57,587 nt of DNA from Protofrankia sp. CiP1_Cm_nod1 (GTDB lineage: Bacteria; Actinomycetota; Actinomycetes; Frankiales; Frankiaceae): positions 1 through 57,587 of the forward strand of contig NZ_CAKKTM010000451.1 of assembly GCF_920888515.1 (NCBI RefSeq), given 5' to 3'. Position numbers and translations under genes: made by a program. Within the stretch, counting starts at the first letter, position 1, and each line of letters opens with the position of its first letter. This document shows, one piece after another, positions 8,386 to 16,780 of the stretch. The notes under the pieces are model-generated. The model did no database searches. It was not told the DNA's origin and worked only from the letters and a program-made list of their open reading frames with translations.

Positions 8386-10512
8386 ATGAAGAGGAAGGTG
8401 GTCGTTGTGGTGGCCATTACGCTGGCCATCGCGTTCGGCTGCCTCGGGGCCGCGCTGACAGCCGCGGTCCGGACGGCGGACGCCACCGCCGTCCAGCATG
8501 ACCGGCTGGAGCCGGCCGCCGCGGATGTGGCTGTTCTCCTGGACCATCTCGCCGACGAGGACAGCGGCTGGCGCGGTTATCTGACGACCGGCCGGCCCGA
8601 GCTTCTCAAGCCGCCGCTGGTCGCGTCCCAGGATATTTCGGCCAGGATCAACCAGCTGTCCGCCGCCGTCGCCGGTCTCGGGCGGCTGTCCGGCCTTGTG
8701 CGGCAGGTGACGGAGGCGCACGGGGCCTGGAGCTCGCACGCGGATCCCGCGGTGGCCGCCGTTCGTACCGAGAACACGGTGGTCATTCATCCGGCGGAGG
8801 CGGCTGCCGCGACAAACTCGGGCCTTGACGCCATGCGTACCCGGCTGGCCGCGATACAGCAGGAGATTCTGCGCCACCAGGCGCGGCTGTCGGCTCAGGC
8901 CGACGGGGCCGGGTGGCAGCTGCTGGCCGGCGCGCTGGGTGCCGTGTTCCTGGTTTTCCTGGTCGTCGCCGTGATGGTCGTCGGCGTCCGGCGGTCGGTC
9001 CTCGCGCCGGTCCGCGGGCTGCTGCGCGCGGTCAGGGAACTTGCCGGTGGCGGTTACGACCAGGCTGTGCCGCGGGACGGCCCGGCCGAACTGGCCGAGC
9101 TCGGAGAGGGGCTGGACGCGATGCGTCTGCGTGTGTTGGCCACGATCGGCCAACAGGGACCGACGGTGACGGCGCTGCGGGACGCGTTGGCCGCGTCCGT
9201 GGCCGAGATCCCGGGCATGCGGATCGCGAGCCGGATCATCCCGGCGGAGGGCCTGCTCGCCGGCGACTGGTACGACATCTTCGAGCTGCCCGACGGCCGT
9301 CTCGGGTTCACGGTGGGGGACGCGGCGGGGCACGGCCCGGTCGCCGGCGTGCATGCGCTGCTGGTCAAGCAGCTGCTCGCGGCCGCGCTGCTCACCGGGA
9401 GCACCCCGGGCGAGGCGGTCCGGTGGGCGCAGCGATGCCTCGGTGACACCGGTGAGATGTTCGCGACCGCGTTCGTCGCAACAGTGGATCGTGAAACCGG
9501 CCTTGTCGAGTACGCCAACGCCGGGCACCCACAACCGGTGATCATCCGGAGTCCGGGCGGCGAGCGAGACGTGCGCGCGGGCGACGTGAGGGTGGGCGAC
9601 GTGGATCCGGGTGCCCTGGATCCGGATGATCTGGACCCGGATGATCTGGACCCGGATGATCTGGACCCGGGTACGGAAGGGGAGGCCCTGACCGCCGGAG
9701 ACGGCTTGGGCGCGGGAGGGGATGGAAAAAGAGGGGATGGAAAAAACGGAGCGGGAAGGGCGGGGCTCGTGGCGCTGGCGCCGACAGGGCCTCTCGTCGC
9801 CACCATCCTGCCCGCCGGCAGCGGCGGCGGGAGTGGCACGTGGCGGACAGAGCGGGCCCGCCTGGCTGCGGGGGACGTGCTGTGCGCCTACAGCGACGGC
9901 ATTACCGAGGCGCGCGACCCGGCCGGGAACCAGTTCGGTTTCCGGCGGCTGGCCGACGAGCTGGCACGCATCCCCGGCAGAGATCCCGGCGCCCTCGTGA
10001 ACGACCTCTTCACGGTTGTCGCGCGGCATTCTCGCGGCAGCGTGGCGGACGACCAGATCGCGGTCGCGGTGGGCCGTGACGCGGCCGATGTCATTACCGC
10101 TCCGGCACAGCGCCTGGACGGGGCTGTCTATCCGGTGGAAAACGCCGTCACCGCCATGCCGAAAAATGTCACCGCCGCGTCCGGGCAGATGGCCCGGGGG
10201 GCAGCCTCGTGCCGGTTCTCCGTCAGTTCTCCCACCAGTTCTCCCACCAGTTCTCCGGCCTGGCCCGAACGGAGCGCATGGGCATGTCACCGGCTTGCCC
10301 GCCGGGGCACCGGCTGGTTCCTGGCGGCTGGTCACATCATAACAAAACGGGTATTCGACGCGTCCGGCCAGTTCGGTGCGAATATCCGGGAGGCGGGCAC
10401 CGCCGGTGCCGCTCCGCAAGGAATACAGAGGCGCAGGGCGCCCGCGCGGGGACGCGGAATTCGTGGATCGATCACTCCGGGGGGCTCGTCGGTGTTGGCG
10501 TACGTCCGTTAG
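8386..10512 (+). CDS. Membrane SpoIIE/PP2C-type serine phosphatase with extracellular sensor
   Basis: A 708-residue membrane phosphatase. TM1 covers about residues 5-27, an extracellular CHASE3-like helical sensor 28-175, and TM2 178-200. A HAMP-like segment follows (about 203-255), then a SpoIIE-type PPM phosphatase domain with metal-ligand motifs GDWYDIFELPDGR, VGDAAGHG, YSDGITEA and ADDQIAVAV. The domain is interrupted by a low-complexity insert with repeated LDPDD units (DNA 9619-9672) and a Gly/Lys-rich run. The roughly 140 residues after the last motif look compositionally odd and may be an unselected tail. Such phosphatases usually act on anti-sigma-antagonist proteins. The stop is 12 bases before the DevS-like kinase, so the two are probably cotranscribed. 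Confidence 0.82.
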   Translation: MKRKVVVVVAITLAIAFGCLGAALTAAVRTADATAVQHDRLEPAAADVAVLLDHLADEDSGWRGYLTTGRPELLKPPLVASQDISARINQLSAAVAGLGRLSGLVRQVTEAHGAWSSHADPAVAAVRTENTVVIHPAEAAAATNSGLDAMRTRLAAIQQEILRHQARLSAQADGAGWQLLAGALGAVFLVFLVVAVMVVGVRRSVLAPVRGLLRAVRELAGGGYDQAVPRDGPAELAELGEGLDAMRLRVLATIGQQGPTVTALRDALAASVAEIPGMRIASRIIPAEGLLAGDWYDIFELPDGRLGFTVGDAAGHGPVAGVHALLVKQLLAAALLTGSTPGEAVRWAQRCLGDTGEMFATAFVATVDRETGLVEYANAGHPQPVIIRSPGGERDVRAGDVRVGDVDPGALDPDDLDPDDLDPDDLDPGTEGEALTAGDGLGAGGDGKRGDGKNGAGRAGLVALAPTGPLVATILPAGSGGGSGTWRTERARLAAGDVLCAYSDGITEARDPAGNQFGFRRLADELARIPGRDPGALVNDLFTVVARHSRGSVADDQIAVAVGRDAADVITAPAQRLDGAVYPVENAVTAMPKNVTAASGQMARGAASCRFSVSSPTSSPTSSPAWPERSAWACHRLARRGTGWFLAAGHIITKRVFDASGQFGANIREAGTAGAAPQGIQRRRAPARGRGIRGSITPGGSSVLAYVR
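9619..9672 (+). repeat. 15-bp tandem repeat coding LDPDD
   Basis: Units of GATCTGGACCCGGAT are repeated about three times with flanking degenerate copies inside the phosphatase gene. They encode an acidic loop within the catalytic domain and probably arose by replication slippage. Confidence 0.7.
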
Positions 10513-10524
10513 TCTGTCTGAGGT

Positions 10525-12303
10525 ATGGACGACCAGGAGACGGGGAAGATCTCCACGGGCACGCTGGATTCCGGCACATCCGCGTCCCTGCCGAGTGACC
10601 CGTCCGCGGAGTCGGTGAGAGAGCTGGCCTTCCCGGCAGCTGCCCGCCTCGAGCTCGATGAGCTGCTCACCCAGCTCGTCGACCGGGCGCAGGACGTCAT
10701 CGAGACGCAGAGCAGGCTGCGCGGCCTGCTGCGGGCCACCCGGACGGTCATCGCCGACCTCAGCCTGGAGGTGGTGCTGCGCCGCATCGTGGAGGAGGCC
10801 TGCCAGCTGGTCGACGCCCGGTACTGCGCCCTCGGGGTGATCGCCAGAGAAGGACATCTCGAGCAGTTCATCCATGTCGGCATGGAGCCGTCACTGGTTG
10901 AGAAGATCGGGCAGCTGCCGCGGGGGCAGGGGGTGCTGGGCCTGCTCACCGCGCAGCCACAGCCGCTCCGCCTGGACGACATCGCGACGAATTCCCGGGC
11001 CGTCGGCTTCCCGGCGAACCATCCGCCCATGCGGACCTTCCTCGGTGTTCCGATCAGGGTCCGCAGCGAGGTTTTCGGCAACCTCTATCTCACGGAGAAG
11101 CGCAATGGCCGGACGTTCACGGCCGAGGACGAGGAACTCGTCCTGGCGCTGGCCGCAAGCGCCGGGATCGCCATCGACAACGCCCGGCTGTTCGATCAGG
11201 CGCAACGTCGCCAGCGGTGGTTGCAGGCCTCGGCGGACATCACCCGCCACGTACTCGGTGACGGCGAGCGGCCACTGAACATGATTGTCAGCCGGGCCCG
11301 GGAGCTCGCCGGCGCGGACGTGGCCGCGATCCTCCTCAGCGGGGAGTCCTCGTCGCACCTGACCGTTGAGGTTGCCGACGGTGACGATGCCGGTGTGCTG
11401 CAGAGCACCTTGATCCCTATGGACGACTCGCTGGGGGGCAAGGCGGTGCGGATGTGCGCGCCGCTGCTCGTCTCGGACGCCGCGGCCGAGGCCAGTGGCA
11501 ACGATCCCTACGCGCAGGGGATCGGCCCGCTGATGATCGTCCCGTTGGCCGGCTCCCAGGTGGCCAACGGGGCGGTGGTGCTCGGCCGGCGGCACGGGGC
11601 CACACCGTTCACGGACAGTGATCTCGATATGGCGGCGGCGTTCGCCGGGCATGTGGCGACAGCCCTCGAGATCACCCAGGCGCGGGCTGCCAGGGAGCGG
11701 ATCGTCGTCCTGGAGGACCGGGACCGGATCGCTCGTGACCTGCACGACCACGTCATGCAGCGGCTGTATGCCGTCGCGCTCGGCATGCAGGGGCTGGCCG
11801 CCGCCGAGGAGCGGCCAGGGCCGGCCCGCCGGATGGCCACGTACGTGGAAGACCTGGACGTGACGATCCGTGAGATCCGCTCGACCGTCTTCGAGCTGCG
11901 GGGCCGGCGGGCGACGGCCGGTTCCGGCCTGCGGGCGCGGGTCTCCTCCGTCGTCGACGCGGTGAGCGACGCCTTCGGCTTCGCGCCGTACCTGCGGTTC
12001 GAAGGCCCGCTGGACACGATGGTGGACGCGGCGGCCGGCGATCATCTGCTCGCCGTGGTGCGGGAGGGCCTGTCGAACGCGGCCCGGCACGCCCGGGCCA
12101 GCAGCGTCGAGGTCGTCGTACGGGCCGCCGGGGGCCGGCTCGACGTGGACGTGATCGACAATGGTGTGGGCATCGGGAGCACGGAGCGTCGTAGCGGGCT
12201 TGCGAACCTGCGCAGCCGAGCCGAAGATCTGGGCGGTACCTTCGACCTCTCCGCGGGGCCCGAAGGCGGTACCCACCTGCGCTGGTCCGTACCCCTGACC
12301 TGA
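10525..12303 (+). CDS. devS: DevS/DosS-like GAF sensor histidine kinase
   Basis: A 592-residue cytoplasmic kinase with two GAF domains (about 70-225 and 240-385), a HisKA_3 dimerisation domain with phospho-acceptor His407 (DRDRIARDLHDHVMQ) and a HATPase domain (NAARHA, DNGVGIG). The first GAF contains GFPANHPPMRTFLGVP, the region that in mycobacterial DevS/DosT carries the haem-ligating histidine (here His166), so O2, CO or NO sensing is likely. This is inferred from similarity. The probable partner is the DevR-like regulator encoded at 14362-15045, as in the hypoxia/dormancy system. It starts 12 bases after the phosphatase gene. Confidence 0.87.
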   Translation: MDDQETGKISTGTLDSGTSASLPSDPSAESVRELAFPAAARLELDELLTQLVDRAQDVIETQSRLRGLLRATRTVIADLSLEVVLRRIVEEACQLVDARYCALGVIAREGHLEQFIHVGMEPSLVEKIGQLPRGQGVLGLLTAQPQPLRLDDIATNSRAVGFPANHPPMRTFLGVPIRVRSEVFGNLYLTEKRNGRTFTAEDEELVLALAASAGIAIDNARLFDQAQRRQRWLQASADITRHVLGDGERPLNMIVSRARELAGADVAAILLSGESSSHLTVEVADGDDAGVLQSTLIPMDDSLGGKAVRMCAPLLVSDAAAEASGNDPYAQGIGPLMIVPLAGSQVANGAVVLGRRHGATPFTDSDLDMAAAFAGHVATALEITQARAARERIVVLEDRDRIARDLHDHVMQRLYAVALGMQGLAAAEERPGPARRMATYVEDLDVTIREIRSTVFELRGRRATAGSGLRARVSSVVDAVSDAFGFAPYLRFEGPLDTMVDAAAGDHLLAVVREGLSNAARHARASSVEVVVRAAGGRLDVDVIDNGVGIGSTERRSGLANLRSRAEDLGGTFDLSAGPEGGTHLRWSVPLT

Positions 12304-12653
12304 GTCACCCACAGTTCCCACCACAGCCGGTCAGGCCGGCTGATCTTACTCAACGTCATCAATCATGCTCGTATGATGCTGGACCGTGCGGGATGCGTGA
12401 GCCGCCTGGGACGCTTCGTCCGTCCGGGGAAGCGCCATCCGGAGGGAGCCGTGGGCCGGAGGTCCGGGTGGCGGGGTCCGAACGGCCCGTCCCCGAAGAA
12501 ACTTCCGACGGTCGTTTCGACCTTCTTCCCAGCTCAGGATGGACATCGGGCGGCGGCGGCGTGCCCGGGGCCGGTGCCGGTCGGCTGGTCCGGCCGACTC
12601 GGATGATCACTATCGCGCCTGCCGCCGCCACATGTTCTGACGTTGGAGGTGTC
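12304..12653. other. Gap between devS and the Rv2004c-like gene
   Basis: I see no gene and no clear DevR box. The downstream reading frame is open through part of this gap, but it lacks a start with a ribosome site until 12654. Confidence 0.35.
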
Positions 12654-14255
12654 ATGACCGTCGATGGCCGGACGACAGTGCCGGAGCGTACGGGCCCGCA
12701 CGCGCGTCCGTACATGTATCTCCAGGTCGGACGCCCCGAGTTCGACAGCCCGCGGTTCACCGACATCCGCTTCACCGGCCCGCGGCTGACCATGGCGCAG
12801 CTGGCCGACCTGGAGACGATCGAGACGCACAGCGCGACGCTGTACTTCTCCGGCGACCGCGTCTACAAGGTGAAGAAGCCGCTGGACCTGGGCTTCCTCG
12901 ACTTCCGTACCCGACAGGCGAGGGAGGCGGCCTGCCGGGCCGAGGTCGAGCTCAACCGCCGCCTCGCCCCCGACGTCTATCTCGGCGTGGCGGACATCCG
13001 CGACAGCGCCGGCACGCTGGTGGACCACATGGTCGTGATGCGGCGGATGCCCGTGAACCGGCGCCTGTCCAGCATGATCGCCATGGGACGGCGGGTGGAC
13101 GGGCAGCTACGCGCGCTCGCCCGGCTGCTCGCCGCCTTCCACCAGCGCTGCCCGACCTCCGCCGAGATCGCCGAGGCGGGCAGCCCAGCCACCCTCGAGG
13201 GGCTGTGGCGGGAGAGCCTCACCGGGATCGCGCCGTTCAGCGGGATGCTGATCGACGCGAGTGTCATCGACGAGATCGGCCGGCTCGCCCCCCGCTACCT
13301 TGCCGGCCGGGCGGCGCTGCTGGCCGGCCGGCAGCGCGCCGGATGGATCCGGGACGGGCACGGCGACCTGCTCGCGGACGACATCTACTGCCTCGACGAC
13401 GGCCCGCGGGTGCTCGACTGCATCGAGTTCGACCGCCGGCTGCGGCTCGGGGACGTGCTCGGCGACGTCGCCTTCCTCGCCATGGACCTGGAGCGCCTCG
13501 GCGCCGCCGACGCCGCCGAGAAGTTCCTGGCCTGGTACGGGGAGTTCGCCGGAGAGACGCACCCGCCGTCGCTGCGGCATCTCTACATCGCCTACCGGGC
13601 GCTGGTGCGGGCCAAGGTCTCCTGCATCCGGGCCAGCCAGGGCGTGCCGGAGGCCGCCCGGCAGGCGCGCCGGCTCGCCAGGATCGCGCTGTCGCACCTG
13701 CGGCGCGGCCGGGTCCGGCTCGTCCTCATCGGCGGCCTGCCCGGCACCGGCAAGTCCACCCTGGCCGGGAAGCTCGCCGACGCCGAGGACGGCTGGGTGC
13801 TGCTGCGCTCCGACATCGTCCGCAAGGAACTGGCCGGCCTGCCCGCCGGCGAGCACGTGCCCGCCAGCCTGTTCGAGGGGCCCTACGACGCCCAGGCGAC
13901 CGACGCCACCTACACCGAGCTGCTGCGCCGGGCCGGCCACGCCCTGGAACGGGGGGAGAACGTGGTGCTCGACGCGTCGTGGTCCACGGCCGGGCATCGG
14001 GCCGCCGCCGCCAGCCTCGCCGAGCAGACCAGCAGCGAACTCGTCGAGCTGCGCTGCGTCACCTCCCCGGAGGTGGCTGCCGCGCGGATCGCCCGCCGGG
14101 CCGCCGCCGGGGAGGACCCCTCCGACGCCACCCTCGCCGTCCACCAGGCGATGGCGGCCCGCGCGCAACCGTGGCCAACCGCCAGCGTCATCCAGACCGC
14201 GGTGCCGATCAGTGAGGCGCTCCTGGCCGTCCAACGCCGCGTGAACGTGATCTGA
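12654..14255 (+). CDS. Bifunctional phosphotransferase-like/P-loop ATPase (Rv2004c type)
   Basis: A 533-residue protein with an N-terminal aminoglycoside-phosphotransferase-like kinase fold (about 40-330; VYKVKKPLDLGFLDF, the HGDLLADDIY catalytic loop, and CIEFDRRLRLGDVLGDVAF) fused to a C-terminal zeta-toxin/AAA-like P-loop domain (GGLPGTGKSTLAGKL at about 361-375). The same architecture occurs in mycobacterial Rv2004c, a DosR-regulon protein of unknown substrate. The location between devS- and devR-like genes supports a link to the dormancy response. ATG 12654 follows TTGGAGGT directly. The substrate and the reaction of either half are unknown. Confidence 0.82.
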   Translation: MTVDGRTTVPERTGPHARPYMYLQVGRPEFDSPRFTDIRFTGPRLTMAQLADLETIETHSATLYFSGDRVYKVKKPLDLGFLDFRTRQAREAACRAEVELNRRLAPDVYLGVADIRDSAGTLVDHMVVMRRMPVNRRLSSMIAMGRRVDGQLRALARLLAAFHQRCPTSAEIAEAGSPATLEGLWRESLTGIAPFSGMLIDASVIDEIGRLAPRYLAGRAALLAGRQRAGWIRDGHGDLLADDIYCLDDGPRVLDCIEFDRRLRLGDVLGDVAFLAMDLERLGAADAAEKFLAWYGEFAGETHPPSLRHLYIAYRALVRAKVSCIRASQGVPEAARQARRLARIALSHLRRGRVRLVLIGGLPGTGKSTLAGKLADAEDGWVLLRSDIVRKELAGLPAGEHVPASLFEGPYDAQATDATYTELLRRAGHALERGENVVLDASWSTAGHRAAAASLAEQTSSELVELRCVTSPEVAAARIARRAAAGEDPSDATLAVHQAMAARAQPWPTASVIQTAVPISEALLAVQRRVNVI

Positions 14256-14309
14256 AACGCGATCCGGGCCGGCGGGACTGGGCCTGGGACTGGGCCTGGG
14301 ACTGGGACT

Positions 14310-14334
14310 GGGCCGCCGCCCGCGTACGCGGCCC
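14310..14334. terminator. Bidirectional hairpin between convergent genes
   Basis: GGGCCGC (14310-14316) pairs with GCGGCCC (14328-14334), in the 106-bp space between the converging Rv2004c-like and devR genes. It is preceded by GGGACTGGGCCT-type tandem repeats (about 14274-14312). Confidence 0.45.
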
Positions 14335-14361
14335 GTCCGTGTTCCGCGCTGCCCGGCGGGC

Positions 14362-15045
14362 CTACTTCTGGGCGGCTTTTTTCTGGACGGCCTGTTGCTG
14401 CTCTTTCTGCTGCCCCTGGAGTTTCGTGGCGTAAACCGCCGCCTGGGTGCGGCTGGTCAGCTCGAGCTTGTCGAGAATCGCGGACACGTAGTTCTTCACG
14501 GTCTTGTCGGACAGGTGGACCCGGGAGGCGATCTGCCGGTTGGTCAGCCCCTCGGCGATCAGCAGCAGGATCTCCCGTTCCCGGTCGCTGAGAGTCACCA
14601 GCCTGCCGTCCTCGGCCGGGCCCTCCCGCAGCCGGGCCAGCACTTTCTGCGTGACGGCCGGGTCCAGCAGGGAACGTCCCGAGGCGATGGTGTGGATCGC
14701 GCCGACGAGATCCGTGCCTTTGATCTGCTTGAGCAGATAGCCGGCCGCGCCCGCCATGATCGAGGCGAACAGGGCGTCGTCGTCGTCGTACGACGTCAGG
14801 ATCAGGCAGCCGATCTCCGGGTGCGCGGAGCGGATGTCCCGGCACACGTCGATACCGCTGCCGTCCTCCAGCCGCGCGTCCAACAGCGCGACCTGCGGGT
14901 TGGACGCGGGTATGCGGCGCAGCGCCTCGGTCGCGCTCGACGCCTCGCCGACGACCCGGATCTCCCCGGTATCTTCCAGTACCTCCCGGATGCCACGCCG
15001 GACGATCTCGTGATCATCCAGAAGAAATACCCGTACCGGATCCAT
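14362..15045 (-). CDS. devR: DevR/DosR-like NarL-family response regulator
   Basis: A 227-residue response regulator with a receiver domain (residues 1-120; acidic pocket D10-D11, phospho-acceptor D56 in LLDAR, switch residues LTSY) and a LuxR-type DNA-binding domain (about 150-212; LSDREREILLLIAEGLTNRQIA, then HLSDKTVKNYVSAILDKL). Very close resemblance to mycobacterial DosR runs through RSLLD and the TQAAV segment. The last 20 residues are a Gln/Lys-rich tail. It is expected to be phosphorylated by the DevS-like kinase encoded nearby and to activate anaerobic or NO-responsive genes. It is transcribed convergently to the Rv2004c-like gene. Confidence 0.88.
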   Translation of the reverse strand: MDPVRVFLLDDHEIVRRGIREVLEDTGEIRVVGEASSATEALRRIPASNPQVALLDARLEDGSGIDVCRDIRSAHPEIGCLILTSYDDDDALFASIMAGAAGYLLKQIKGTDLVGAIHTIASGRSLLDPAVTQKVLARLREGPAEDGRLVTLSDREREILLLIAEGLTNRQIASRVHLSDKTVKNYVSAILDKLELTSRTQAAVYATKLQGQQKEQQQAVQKKAAQK

Positions 15046-15114
15046 GGCGAAGCACGCTACCCGCAGGTCTCACCCTTTACCATCCGGGCCGCCCGCCGGC
15101 CGCGGAAGATCGCC

Positions 15115-15173
15115 GCGAGTTTGCCGTTGTGTACGCCCGCGGGACCGGAAAGCGTGCACAACGACAAACTCGC
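15115..15173 (-). terminator. 22-bp stem terminator downstream of the small helical protein gene
   Basis: Arms 15115-15136 and 15152-15173 pair over 22 positions with two G-U pairs and a 15-base loop. The hairpin starts 16 bases after the stop of the minus-strand gene at 15189 and separates it from devR. Confidence 0.7.
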
Positions 15174-15188
15174 CTGGATCAGGTTCCG

Positions 15189-15485
15189 CTACTGGCGGAG
15201 CTTCTTCAGGCGCTGGCCCAGGTCGATCAAGGTGCTGGACAGTGCGTCCACGAACGATGAGCCGATCTTCGATGCGCTTTCACGGACCGTCGGGTCCTTC
15301 GCAGCCTGGCCGGCCGCGGAGTAGGCCCGGTCCAGGGTCGCGCGGAGCTCGGCGAGCGCCTCGTCGACTCCCCTGCGGTCGAACGGACGCTCGCCGACGA
15401 CGTCGTCGAAGTGCGCCTTCACCCGTTGCCCCAGCGTGGTGAGACTGTTTGCCACGTCGTCCCAGGCTGTCTTCGTGTCGGTCAT
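15189..15485 (-). CDS. Small amphipathic helical protein, unknown function
   Basis: A 98-residue protein predicted to be almost entirely helical: three heptad-like segments around VANSLTTLGQRVKAHFDDV, VDEALAELRATLDRAY and SFVDALSSTLIDLGQRLKKL. There is no signal peptide, membrane segment or cysteine. ATG with an AAGGGAG ribosome site 8 bases upstream supports it as a real gene, and a very strong terminator follows. I do not recognise the family with certainty. It sits between devR and the CRISPR locus and appears to be its own transcription unit. Confidence 0.7.
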   Translation of the reverse strand: MTDTKTAWDDVANSLTTLGQRVKAHFDDVVGERPFDRRGVDEALAELRATLDRAYSAAGQAAKDPTVRESASKIGSSFVDALSSTLIDLGQRLKKLRQ

Positions 15486-15577
15486 ACGGTCGCTCCCTTC
15501 TCACCTGTATCTTGCAGCATTTCCCAGCTCGACCGCCGCAACCACCCGGGGCGGGGCCCCGCCCCGGGCCGGTGCGG

Positions 15578-16450
15578 TCACGCGGGCGCGCGGGACGGCG
15601 CGCCGTCCGTACGCCTGACGCGCTCCGGGCGCCGGATGCGGTGCTGGCCGTCCGGGTCGGCGACGACGTAGCCCATGCCGCTGGGGGTACGGTCGCCGAT
15701 GCCCGCGTAGCAGGCGAAACGGGCCAGGGCGTTGAGGGCGGCGCGCGTCCGCGGCGGGACGTCCGCGGGCGCGGCAAGCTGGTAGCGGACGAACCCGACG
15801 CAGCCGCGGCGTTTCGGCGCCCCGATCTTGACGACGTACTCGGCGCTGGAAAGGGTCGTCTCGACGAGCTCCAGATGGCCGTTGATCGTGGCATCGATGT
15901 CGGAGGGTAACGGCGCGAGATCCCGCGCCCAGGCCCGCCACCGGTAGGCCAGCGTGCCGAACACGCGCTCGGGATCGGGCAGGATGCGCTGGCGGCGCAC
16001 GCCGTCATCGCGTCCGGTGGCGAAACTGACCGGCGTGACCAGCCCGAACGCCCAGGACGTCGCCGGGGGAGCGGCGGCGAGCAGATCCGGGTACGGCTCG
16101 CCCCCGGCGAGCTCGACCGCTTCGGTCACGTAGTCGGTGAAGCCGAAACGCCACCGGTCGCGGTTGCGGAGAGCGGCGAGCATCGAGCTGGTGATCTCGT
16201 CGAGCAGGATTCCGACCTCGAAACGGACCCTGGCCGACGACCGGCCGGGGGCGCGCTGGTGCTCGTCGAGGAGCGGGGTGATCGCGAACGGCCGCGGCGG
16301 CGGCCCGTCGTGCAGGTACGCGCTGGCTTCGGGCGACAACTCCTCGCGGACGGCCGCGAGCACGGCGGCGTTGACCGCCGGCCCCGTGTACGGTGGCGGC
16401 AACGCCCTCGGGGACACCGGCCTGACGGACACGACAACGCGAGCGGGCAC
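15578..16450 (-). CDS. cas6: CRISPR pre-crRNA endoribonuclease Cas6
   Basis: A 290-residue RAMP-fold Cas6, which cleaves CRISPR transcripts within the repeat to give crRNAs with an 8-base 5' tag. Two ferredoxin-like folds can be inferred. The C-terminal region FVRYQLAAPADVPPRTRAALNALARFACYAGIGDRTPSGMGYV matches Cas6 and ends in its glycine-rich loop (G-I-G-D-R-T-P-S-G-M-G). The catalytic residue cannot be assigned from sequence alone. GTG 16450 is preceded by GAGAGGTGAGCT. It is separated from the main cas operon by two unknown genes, but shares an upstream 22-bp element (16606-16627) with it. A two-repeat CRISPR remnant lies 231 bases upstream. Confidence 0.85.
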   Translation of the reverse strand: MPARVVVSVRPVSPRALPPPYTGPAVNAAVLAAVREELSPEASAYLHDGPPPRPFAITPLLDEHQRAPGRSSARVRFEVGILLDEITSSMLAALRNRDRWRFGFTDYVTEAVELAGGEPYPDLLAAAPPATSWAFGLVTPVSFATGRDDGVRRQRILPDPERVFGTLAYRWRAWARDLAPLPSDIDATINGHLELVETTLSSAEYVVKIGAPKRRGCVGFVRYQLAAPADVPPRTRAALNALARFACYAGIGDRTPSGMGYVVADPDGQHRIRRPERVRRTDGAPSRAPA

Positions 16451-16605
16451 AGCTCACCTCTCCAATCCTCGGCGTCCCGGCCTGCCACGGCCTGCCCGTG
16501 CCACAGCCCAGGACCCGACCTGAATCTCACGGTAGGCCGCCGGAGCGGCCACACCATCCCGGGCCCCGCCAACGCCCCCACCCCGCCCGTACCGCATCGA
16601 CACGA

Positions 16606-16627
16606 CCCACCCATCCCTGACGGACGA
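16606..16627 (-). promoter_or_regulatory. cas-locus shared 22-bp element upstream of cas6
   Basis: A copy of the element with core CCTGACGGACGA that also occurs four times between cas10 and the CARF/HEPN gene. Relative to cas6 it has the same orientation as the other copies have to their genes, and it ends about 155 bases before the cas6 start. Confidence 0.5.
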
Positions 16628-16680
16628 CGGAGCGGTGGGAAGCGCGGGTCAGCACCCCCGGGACCGGTGGTACTGTCGCA

Positions 16681-16780
16681 GCGCCCCAGCCTTCCGCATC
16701 GGATTGAAACTAGTTCAGCATCTGGAATGCGCCGTGCACCCTGAGCTGTAGAGCACCGGCTTTCCGCATCGGCTTGAAAC
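16681..16780 (+). CRISPR. Two-repeat CRISPR remnant near cas6
   Basis: Two 30-base repeats (16681-16710 and 16751-16780) agree at 25 of 30 positions, share TTCCGCATCGG-TTGAAAC, and flank one 40-base spacer (16711-16750). The first ends in ATTGAAAC, the canonical type III 5' tag; the second ends in CTTGAAAC. No third repeat follows. The five mismatches suggest decay, or a minimal array that is no longer extended. Confidence 0.65.

Noticed and set aside
7351-10875. A 1174-codon open frame on the minus strand
   Set aside because: It lies antisense to the conserved phosphatase and the start of devS. Its composition (Arg/Pro/Gly-rich without motifs) is what the complement of G+C-biased codons gives.
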